Assembly (NCBI GenBank): GCA_032164295.1
Contig: JAJHTX010000006.1
Coordinates: 2,914,001-2,978,000 of the forward strand
Origin: Inonotus obliquus
Taxonomy: Eukaryota > Basidiomycota > Agaricomycetes > Hymenochaetales > Hymenochaetaceae
Direction: 5' to 3'
Length of the DNA: 64,000 nucleotides
In this document: one piece after another, positions 27,716 to 35,803 of the stretch
Numbering within the stretch: position 1 is the first letter of the stretch
How the letters are laid out: each line of letters starts with the position of its first letter
Notes under the pieces: generated by a model
The model's database searches: none
Told to the model about the DNA's origin: nothing
Seen by the model: the letters and a program-made list of their open reading frames with translations, nothing else
Program-made: the position numbers and the translations under genes

Positions 27716-28133
27716 AACTGGGTAGCTTCTTGAGACTCAAAATGCGGATGGAGCCACACTTCCTGATCCCGCCTTCGGCTTTCGCCATATACTTCTTTAC
27801 GATACATGCTCGACTTGGGGTTGGGCATTAACCAGATAATATTTGCTCTCTAAGAGCGTACCACTTACGAAATACTTCGTTTATTGCTTGGCGCTTATCT
27901 CCGCGTGCAATGATCTGTATACTTTGACTACTACTTTTTTTTTGCTATACCTATATATGTATGTATTGTACGATATTGGATGGGAATGAAAATATATGCG
28001 TACCCAGTGCATGAATCGAAGATACGACTCGATTACACAGCCCCAGCGTGAGAGCGGATAGTCAACTTTCGTCGGGGACAACGCCAAAACACTTGTCTTC
28101 GACGCCATTCCCGACGACCGACTCCCTGATAAT

Positions 28134-28321
28134 GTGAGTAGCGCCTTGTGCTTTCTGTTGACCTATTATGTGTCTTGATGGGTGACACGGACGGGACTGA
28201 ATGGGTGGATTCTTTAGTCAATACCTGGATTGCAGAACTTGTATTGCTCCTACGCTTGTTCTTGTGCAACTAATTCATGGATCACTGGATTGTGTACTGC
28301 AGTTCTGACCTCTTCTGTTAG
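28134..28321 (+). other. Probable 5' UTR intron of RPS0
   Basis: A GTGAGT donor at 28,134 and a pyrimidine-rich acceptor cttctgttag ending at 28,321 enclose a stretch with no open frame. The acceptor lies directly before the ATG of the uS2 gene. Leader introns of this kind are common in highly expressed fungal ribosomal protein genes. Inferred from splice signals only. Confidence 0.55.
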
Positions 28322-29255
28322 ATGGCGTCAACAAAGCTTCCCTCGTCACTCAGCCCAACGGAAGATGATATCCAGCTCCTGCTGGCGGCACAATGCCATA
28401 TTGGCTCGAAAAACTGCGATAGGCACATGGAACCCTACGTCTGGAAGCGAAGGCCAGATGGTATCCACATAATCAACATAGGAAAGACTTGGGAAAAGCT
28501 TGTCTTTGCAGCACGTATCATTGCTGCGGTTGAAAACCCACATGATGTCTGCGTCGTCTCTGCTCGTCAGTATGGACAACGTGCTGTCCTGAAATTTGCT
28601 GCGAACACCGGCGCCCAGGCGATTGCCGGTCGATTCACACCTGGCAACTTTACAAACTACATTACCCGTTCGTTCAAGGAACCTCGACTACTCGTCGTAA
28701 CAGACCCGCGAATCGATGCACAGGCTATCCGGGAAGCAGCGTACGTAAACATCCCCGTCATTGCCCTTTGCGACACCGACGCTCCCCTGCAATTCGTTGA
28801 CGTCGCAATTCCGACAAACAATAAGGGTCGTCACGCTGTCGGTCTCATCTGGTGGTTACTTTGCCGTGAAGTTCTTCGTCTTCGGGGTACTGTCCCACGG
28901 ACGAAAGATGGCTGGGATGTCATGGTGGACATGTTCTTCTATCGTGACCCCGAGGAGGTCGAGAAGCAGCAACAGGATGAGGCACAGGCCAAGGCTGCAG
29001 CGGGCGAGCAGCAGGAGGCCACAGCTACTGAGTGGGACAATACAGCTGCGCCTGCTGCGGGTGCCATTAACCCGACGGTCCTCGAGTCTGGTATGCGATT
29101 TCAATTCCTTTCATTTTCGTATCGCTCATATTATTGCAGGCGCACTTGATTGGTCCGCTGAGCCCGCTACGGGCGGCGGTGACTGGGCGGCGGAACCCGC
29201 AGGCGCGGATGGTTGGGGGGCTGATGCAGCGCAGGCGCCAACCGGTTGGGATTGA
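28322..29255 (+). CDS. RPS0: 40S ribosomal protein uS2 (S0/SA)
   Basis: Two exons, 28322-29090 and 29140-29255, encode 294 residues. Diagnostic uS2 segments are [20 protein letters not shown], the [19 protein letters not shown] helix, [19 protein letters not shown] and [20 protein letters not shown]. The C-terminus has the eukaryotic acidic tail with repeated W-containing units (DWSAEP, DWAAEP, GWGADA). The protein is needed for 40S assembly and late 18S rRNA maturation. The only coding intron splits the glycine before the tail. Confidence 0.96.
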
Positions 29256-29953
29256 AATGCTAGATTTGACCACTCAAAACCTTGCGCGCGTCTGTATGCT
29301 GCTAAGGAATTCCACCTTGCTGTCTCTGACATTCTCCTCATAGCTAGTTGACCCATTATATCCTATGGGCAGCTCCGACGGGAATTTACATTTTCCTCTT
29401 TGTATCCGGAATGTGCAACTTAGCAATGATTGGTTTCAGAACCAAATCAAAAGCGATCGCTCCTAGTACCATTCTCAGTCAATACGAACATGCTTCCGAC
29501 GACCCTGTACATCGCCATCCGAATGCAATACGACTCAATCTTGCATCTGTGTCCACGGCTTGGATCTAGTGGGCGCAAATTATTTTTATTAGCGAGCATT
29601 CAACACTTGGTGAACCGACGCTTGGCATAGCAACTTGAAGCAAAACTATCAACTGTGGTCAAATTGTCGCTCTTTCTCCCGTTCTTCGGCCTCATATCCG
29701 TACCACCGCACATGCGGCGAATCAATTAATTTTGTAGTATTTCATAATGACTACACGTGATGATTAAATACCAAAACCGGATGGAAAGTTCTTGAGCATT
29801 CGAGTCGGCACGTGACTCATCCTCCTACTCCGTTCTGTTTATTACCAGGCGACAATCGTGTTTTCAGTTCTGCGTCTGGTACGGTTCCTCTACCTTGAAT
29901 CTGCACCCTTGAAGTACGTTCTCATCCTGGAAGTCTTAAGCACGGCACCGATT
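29256..29953. other. Intergenic region, no supported gene
   Basis: Holds the RPS0 3' flank and the leader of the next gene. Open frames here are short and have no protein-like features. Confidence 0.45.
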
Positions 29954-30979
29954 ATGATGTCCGCCTGGGCGGCGTCGGATCCGCTCAGGCATCCCTGGTT
30001 CACACATCCATCTCTCAAACGCAAGCATTCAGAATCATCAGATGAAGACACCGGTCGGAACTCCGATAGTGACCAGGAGGCCATACTTTCTTACTATCCA
30101 ACACCTCCTCCCAATAGCACCGGCTGTGTCGATAATGATGAGTATGTCGAGAGAAAGCGTCGTCGGTGTGACACCATCGAACGTCGTATGGCGCGCATGT
30201 ACATTGATGGCAGGAATATGGACCAAGCGAACGCTGGATATACACTGAATCAAACTTGGAACGCCCCATTGATATCTACTGCGCAACCAACCGTTTCTAA
30301 CGCCTCATATGCGTATACCGCTGGTAGCACCAGTCCCGTGTCGCACTGCGATCTTCTTCCGCAATACGCCGTGGAAGAACCCGTTTCACCCGACATGAAG
30401 GTCGGACCATCATTCTCCAGTGAGCCCATCATCGAGGTACGCATGAAGGGAGCTGAACCGTCTTGGTACGAGCGTGAGAAGGATCGTAAGTTGACCCTCT
30501 GTAGTGAGACATTACTCTTTTCTAAGATATTTGCAGGGATAGTCATCACTGATCTCGACGAGGCGGTGGAAGAAGCTGAACAGGAAGAATACAAGTCCGA
30601 GGCAGAACCTCATCCCGACGCGGCGGACCACGCAGATTCGAACGCTGACTATAGCATCTCGTCTGTCCTGCTTGACCACATAAAGAAGCAAGCAAACTTC
30701 CCCTACGTACCGAAATCAAGCAGAGAGGAAAACGGCGGTGCGCTTGTGCTCTTTAGGCCTCCTCCTCTCCCTTTTTTCAGCTTTCCGTCGTCAGGTGAAA
30801 ACACAAGAAAGGATGAGGAGGATGGCGGAGTGCGGGTGGAGGAGATCGATGAGAACGAGGCAATTACATTCACGCCCACAGGGAGTTTTACAGTTGGGAC
30901 TGTTAGTAGTGTGGAACGGGAGCCAGAAGTTGTTGAAGTCGGGGAGCCGATGGATATGGACATGGATGTTGAGATGTGA
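29954..30979 (+). CDS. Unknown acidic, disordered protein
   Basis: The first ATG in frame is at 29,954 (MMSAWAASDPLRHPWF). The product is polar, with a bipartite basic cluster (ERKRRRCDTIERRMARMY, about residues 65-82), tyrosine/serine-rich middle and a Glu/Asp-rich C-terminal half ending in a MDMDMDVEM tail. I recognise no enzyme domain. The basic cluster would serve as a nuclear signal (inference). A GTAAGT...TTGCAG segment at 30,486-30,536 is exactly 51 bp, has no stop and keeps the frame, so two isoforms (341 or 324 residues) are possible. Likely lineage-specific. Confidence 0.6.
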   Translation: MMSAWAASDPLRHPWFTHPSLKRKHSESSDEDTGRNSDSDQEAILSYYPTPPPNSTGCVDNDEYVERKRRRCDTIERRMARMYIDGRNMDQANAGYTLNQTWNAPLISTAQPTVSNASYAYTAGSTSPVSHCDLLPQYAVEEPVSPDMKVGPSFSSEPIIEVRMKGAEPSWYEREKDRKLTLCSETLLFSKIFAGIVITDLDEAVEEAEQEEYKSEAEPHPDAADHADSNADYSISSVLLDHIKKQANFPYVPKSSREENGGALVLFRPPPLPFFSFPSSGENTRKDEEDGGVRVEEIDENEAITFTPTGSFTVGTVSSVEREPEVVEVGEPMDMDMDVEM

Positions 30980-31075
30980 AACAGAATCGATTTCTGAGTA
31001 CGAGGAGTCTTTCAGTCCTGTGTGTATTACTATCTCAGCATCAATGGTTACTCACTGTTACTATTACTACTTTGT

Positions 31076-31150
31076 CACGGCGGGCAAAATAGAATATCAG
31101 AGGGTGCGGTATTTAAAATGATTTTTTTGCCGAAATTTTAGATATCGGCA
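31076..31150 (+). repeat. Left terminal inverted repeat of DNA transposon
   Basis: Begins CACGGCGGGCAAAATAG. Pairs with the inverted sequence at 47,279-47,353. A TGT precedes it. Confidence 0.6.
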
Positions 31151-31667
31151 AGCATATCAGCACGTGATTTATATTTATAATACCGGCGGGATTGATATAC
31201 TTACCGTGGTGCCTTAACAGTGTTGTATTGCATAGTGATATACACAATACAGTGAGAGTACATACACCGGGATTTCGACCGGCACTTATGGTAGGAAAAG
31301 GGAGGAGGAAAACAATCTACAAAAGGATATTGCAGAAGAAAAACCCCCTCCAACTCGGATGACCCTCCCCCCCCTAACCTGAAACCCAGAATGGCCCAGC
31401 CCAGATGATCCCCGTCGCAGCTCGCAACTTCTACGTCTTTCAGTTACACCTGCAAAAGGTGCGGTTTCCCCGCAGGTACTTTCCTACCCGAAGCGAATAG
31501 GTTGGCCATATCCGATGGCATCCGGCCTGGTTACCGGCGTGACAACCGTCCTCGAGCCCTCCTGCTTTACGGCCCTACTCGCAATGGTGTCATCATAGGA
31601 AGGCCTTCCTGAAAGGATTGTGCTGAAATTTTGATTCGATTAGGAACGCCGATCGAAACTACCCCGG

Positions 31668-32165
31668 ATGGGACCGGTTAATTTCACTGGCCGGAGACAA
31701 TCAGGATCGACAGCGAGAAGCGAAGAACACGCGAATCTAATACAATCCGAAGCCGACGATCAAGAAGCATCGGCTAGCAACGCTAATCCCGACGATCACA
31801 CTAAACCTTTGCAAACGATGCAGCAAGTACAGCAACCTCCAACGGCTTGCTATAAATGCAGAAGAGTGCGACAGATCATAGAAGACCTACACAAGATAAT
31901 ACTACGGGAGGCAACGGGCATGTTGACATATCATGTGTCCAGCGAACGAGCAACAGCTTATCGAGAATACCACAATCCCCCGGAGGTCGTTCGAAATCGC
32001 ACGAGGTCAACAATAGCAATGGATACGGCAATAGGCATGCAACCAAATACGCACTGGACAATAGTAGGAATCCACGACATATTAGCACTCGAGTGCCCAA
32101 GCACATTCGTGGAGATCAGTGCAGACTATGTTACGAACCGCCGCTCACCAATAACAGCGGCATGA
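31668..32165 (+). CDS. U3-encoded ORF (5' LTR copy), unknown
   Basis: A 165-codon ORF lies wholly in U3. It contains CYKCRRVRQIIEDL and a balanced C-terminal part. After its TGA (32,163-32,165) the same frame stays protein-like to a second TGA at 32,334 and finally a TAA at 32,442, total about 258 codons. Both TGA codons occur in both LTRs, so they predate the insertion. In genomic RNA, U3 is at the 3' end, hence the 3' LTR copy would be the translated one. No domain recognised. Confidence 0.5.
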   Translation: MGPVNFTGRRQSGSTARSEEHANLIQSEADDQEASASNANPDDHTKPLQTMQQVQQPPTACYKCRRVRQIIEDLHKIILREATGMLTYHVSSERATAYREYHNPPEVVRNRTRSTIAMDTAIGMQPNTHWTIVGIHDILALECPSTFVEISADYVTNRRSPITAA

Positions 32166-32774
32166 GTTGCAAACACACTTAGGGAACTATGGGCATACTG
32201 CAAAGCTATTCGACTACAAGGAGACCTATACCTAGGCTGGAGAATACCTTCGAACGATACTCGACGAAGTGTACGGCTACTCATCGCCATAGGCACATAC
32301 GTTAAACCACCTTGGTTTCCCCACGATGATATCTGATGTCGAATCACACTTGACGGCCCCGAACAAGAGTCCCGAGGCGACAAGCAAATCACAGCCTTCA
32401 TAGCCCCAGATGCTATACAACGGAACCCCGACGGAATTCCTTAAATGCACGAGCAACTGCGGACGAGCAAACTTTAACTACGGCGCAGCCATGCAAAACC
32501 AATGGCATACGAACACGCATTCAATGACTCACTCACTGACTCACTCTATGCACAGGGCGCAGCACAAGGCCGACCCCGAGCATAGGTTTCAATTCAGTTC
32601 AAGTCAAGATGAGTCAACGCCGAGTCATCGCCTTGCACAGGGCGCAGTCGATGAGTCAATCCGCAGCAGAACAATAGGAATACCAGACGAGTTTGGAAGC
32701 TAGAATAACGAATCAGATCGAGAGTAGGAACTACGGAGCGTAGGAAGTGGTTCGTCCACAACATGAGGAAAAGG

Positions 32775-32782
32775 TATAAATA
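32775..32782 (+). promoter_or_regulatory. LTR TATA box
   Basis: TATAAATA lies 34 bp (first base to first base) upstream of the sequence that pairs with the primer site. This places transcript start at about 32,809. Confidence 0.75.
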
Positions 32783-33294
32783 GTTGTAGACTTAGACCGT
32801 AGCTCCCCATCTTTCTTTCGATCGTTTTTGTACATCGAGTCCTCTTAGGCATCTAGCTTCTAATCTGAAGACCACCTAATCTGCTTAACCTCTCTTACTC
32901 TACGGCGTGGAACGATTGATTAGTCGCCCACCGACTAGAGAAGCTTGCGAACGGCAGGAGTTTACATTACCTGTCCTACTAGCCTGTCAACGAGGTTGAG
33001 GCCCGACTTGATCAGTTAAACGAGAGCGTCCGAGACAACGCTTAGTACACTTGGGAATCTGCCCCATTGAGGCTCCGGAAACCCTTGGAATAGCACCGTC
33101 GAACCCGTAACACTTGGTGAACCCACCTAGTAAACGTCTGAGGCAACACTTAGTATACTTGGGAATCTGCCCTGCTTGTGAAAACCGAGTAGGCTCCGGA
33201 AACTCTTAGAAAAGCATCGCCGAACCCGTAACACTGCGGACCGTCCTACTGTGGTTACTGTATAGTCCCTTTAGGGCGAGCGTTTTCTAACATT

Positions 33295-33310
33295 CGATCG
33301 AAAGAAAGAT
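33295..33310 (+). promoter_or_regulatory. Self-priming primer binding site
   Basis: CGATCGAAAGAAAGAT begins 2 nt after the LTR and is the perfect reverse complement of 32,809-32,824 in R, at the expected transcript start. Tf1-type elements prime reverse transcription with their own RNA 5' end in this way. I see no TGG-type tRNA primer site. A degenerate copy of the LTR-end/primer-site junction follows at 33,344-33,375. Confidence 0.75.
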
Positions 33311-33852
33311 CTCCTTCGGGAATCTCAGTAGATCAAGTGTTATCGCTTTCTAACATTCGAAGAGAGAAGATCCACTTGCAATTGGGAGTGTAATAACCAA
33401 CAGCGTCTAACGCTAGTGAAAGGTGCACGTCACTACCGTTCTACAAATTACTCACATCATTATCAAATTAGCCACTGTTATTCTTTACTGGGCTTGCGTA
33501 GCAAATGTTAGTCAGGAAGAGTATCAGTTGTATTCACCCAACTTCGACTTGAGCAGTTGTAATTGCCAGCCACTCATCAAAGAACCATTACCTGCAGTTC
33601 CTACATACGTAGTCGAGCTACAGTGAAACCAGCACCGATACGATATACGATTAAGTGTCCCATCGCACATCGAATCGAGTACAAGTCTATTAGAGTCACC
33701 TTCATCGGAAGTCGACTGACTCATAGCTAGTTGAAGACTGATTCAGAAGGAAACCTAGGCTTACAGGAGGAGAAAAGAATCTGACAACTACGAAGAACAT
33801 TATCCAGGAAGGATACGAAGTCAACTAAAGAAGCCAATTCGCTTATCGATAT

Positions 33853-34734
33853 ATGCAACATCAACGGCGTAGTAACGGTCGAAGCAACCTACCAAGAGGT
33901 CCACGCAACGACACACAAGAACAGCCAGAACGTCGAGGCAACAATCGAAACGCAAGACAAGCACGAGAGTTGACAAGGGAATACGAAACCCTAGCAAGGA
34001 TTGCGACACTCGAAAGACAAGTGATCGCACAACACAACAGACAAGAGTTATTGGAGATCCACGAGGAACAACGTCAAATCGAAATCGACGAAATCAAATT
34101 CTTAACGAGAAGAATTATAGCAGCCGTCGAAGGACTCCAAGACAACGTTATCGCAGGAAGCACGCCAGCAAACTTACAGAGGTCTAATCTCCAGGCAGAG
34201 CAAAACGCTACAGGAGAAGGAGTTACAGTATCTGGACTAGCCAAGGATCTCGAAGAATTCGAGCAATCGACAAGACATCGATTCTTTGTCGAACGAACGT
34301 TAATCAACGGACTCGTTGATAGAACAAATCAGCTAGAAGAGCAGAACAAGAAGCTCGACGACCAGTACCAACAACTCACAGAGTTAATCGGAAACATCCA
34401 GAGAGAACACATCGAAACAACCCAACGCATTCAAGAGACACGCAACGAAATCCAAAGGTCATTGGAAAGTAACGAATCGATAGACTCAGGCGAAACGCAC
34501 ATCGAACAGTTCACCTTTATTCCACGTGAACAGATCGAGGAAGTCTTGACAAGAATTCGTAACTTGACATTGGAAGAAGAACCCGCGACAGTATCAAGCG
34601 GCGTACAGACAAGCGTACCAATCGTTGAAACATTCGAGACAACTCTATTACCGATCAGACCACCTCGCGTAGTAGCATTTACCGACAATGGCAACACCTC
34701 CAACACCAGATCAACTACAAGCTCGGATCAATGA
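33853..34734 (+). CDS. Coiled-coil ORF upstream of gag
   Basis: A 293-codon ORF, mostly helical and rich in Glu, Gln and Arg, with heptad-like stretches (LARIATLERQVIAQHNRQEL, RTNQLEEQNKKLDDQYQQL). It overlaps the gag ATG by 47 nt in another frame. Classical Gypsy elements start with gag, so this is an extra protein or a detached N-terminal piece of Gag. Its coiled coils suggest oligomerisation, perhaps in particle assembly (inference). Confidence 0.7.
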   Translation: MQHQRRSNGRSNLPRGPRNDTQEQPERRGNNRNARQARELTREYETLARIATLERQVIAQHNRQELLEIHEEQRQIEIDEIKFLTRRIIAAVEGLQDNVIAGSTPANLQRSNLQAEQNATGEGVTVSGLAKDLEEFEQSTRHRFFVERTLINGLVDRTNQLEEQNKKLDDQYQQLTELIGNIQREHIETTQRIQETRNEIQRSLESNESIDSGETHIEQFTFIPREQIEEVLTRIRNLTLEEEPATVSSGVQTSVPIVETFETTLLPIRPPRVVAFTDNGNTSNTRSTTSSDQ

Positions 34735-35803
34735 GCTTACTAGTCGAATGGCAAGATTGTCGATCAAACTACCAAAGTTTCTAGGTGCACGAGACGAAAG
34801 TATCGATCAATGGGTAGACAGGAGTGTGGCGAAATTAGTGTCAAACGGAATTAAGGACGAGAAGGAAATTGCGAACGCGCTATTCCTAGCTATCGAGGGA
34901 GATGCATTCAATTGGTTCCTCGAAAAGCAACTCACCGTATCATTCGACGCTACCACCGGAGCACTCAAGAGCTTACCTATCGTCATGGATGCAGCAGGAG
35001 CGGTTGCGAAACCTCCTACCGCTATGTTCGCATCACTCAGGGATATGATTCAATTCATTCGTACCAAAGCAGGCAAAACTGTTCCACAAGAACTCGAGGC
35101 TCTGAACAAGATATTCAATATCAAACAGGTCAGCAAACCTATCGAGAGTTACAATCATGCGTTCAGGCAACTACGAACGAAGATTGCAAGCACAGTGGAC
35201 GAGAATACGATCAAACACTGCTACATCAAAGGATTGGATCAATGGCTTATCAATCGCGTACTCGCACACGACATGGAAGCATTCACGAAATTCACATATG
35301 AGGAATGGATGGCAATAACGGAGCAATATGCAGTCATGAACAAGACAAAGGCTCAGCTCACGCAAGGAACATATCAACCACGGTATTCATTTCATGGACA
35401 ACCGAGGTACGAGCAGCCTACAAGACTAGAAAGGGATCCGAACGCAATGGACATCGATGCAATCCGAGGCTTGCCGAAGAAGGGATCATCAGGATGTTAC
35501 AATTGCGGAAGACAGGGTCACTATGCAAGCAAATGCCCCGAACCGAGAAGATCACCTACGTCTAAAGGAGCACTAGGTAATCACCGCCAACATCGTCGAC
35601 CAAACACGTCTAAAGGAGCACGTGGAAGATCGTCGAAGCATCACAAGAAGAATAGAAGAACCATGCACGCGAGAATTCAAGAAGCCGAATCCGAGGAAGA
35701 AGAAGACGACGATCATACGAACAAGCGAAACGTCAATCCCAAACCACGCGACCAGAAGCCTAACAAAGGAAAGGCTAAGGCACAAGGTCAGGGAAAAGAC
35801 TAG
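34688..35803 (+). CDS. Gag (capsid and zinc-knuckle nucleocapsid)
   Basis: 371 residues. The middle has the retrotransposon-gag helical pattern (about 30-215; KLPKFLGARDESIDQWVDRS, AIEGDAFNWF). A single CCHC knuckle CYNCGRQGHYASKC lies at about residues 269-282, followed by a basic, then acidic tail (EAESEEEEDDD). Gag forms the particle shell and binds RNA. The stop at 35,801 is preceded by a -1 frameshift signal into pol. Confidence 0.93.
   Translation: MATPPTPDQLQARINELTSRMARLSIKLPKFLGARDESIDQWVDRSVAKLVSNGIKDEKEIANALFLAIEGDAFNWFLEKQLTVSFDATTGALKSLPIVMDAAGAVAKPPTAMFASLRDMIQFIRTKAGKTVPQELEALNKIFNIKQVSKPIESYNHAFRQLRTKIASTVDENTIKHCYIKGLDQWLINRVLAHDMEAFTKFTYEEWMAITEQYAVMNKTKAQLTQGTYQPRYSFHGQPRYEQPTRLERDPNAMDIDAIRGLPKKGSSGCYNCGRQGHYASKCPEPRRSPTSKGALGNHRQHRRPNTSKGARGRSSKHHKKNRRTMHARIQEAESEEEEDDDHTNKRNVNPKPRDQKPNKGKAKAQGQGKD

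Larger units (their letters stand above)
31610..33292 (+). repeat. 5' LTR of Gypsy element
   Basis: Starts TGAAAGGATTG, ends TTTTCTAACA. TATA box TATAAATA at 32,775-32,782, so U3 is about 31,610-32,808. The R region probably starts near 32,809 with ATCTTTCTTTCGATCG. The R-U5 part contains a degenerate tandem duplication (33,026-33,113 and 33,134-33,234), each unit with TTGGGAATCTGCCC, GGCTCCGGAAAC and GAACCCGTAACAC. Confidence 0.95.

Noticed and set aside
28134..28321. Possible box C/D snoRNA in the RPS0 leader intron (a TGATG-like and a CTGA-like element)
   Set aside because: The box C match is imperfect, spacing is about 130 nt and I see no terminal stem; support is too weak.
33423..33626. 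67-codon frame after the primer binding site of the Gypsy element
   Set aside because: It lacks an ATG and lies in the leader; no sign of selection.
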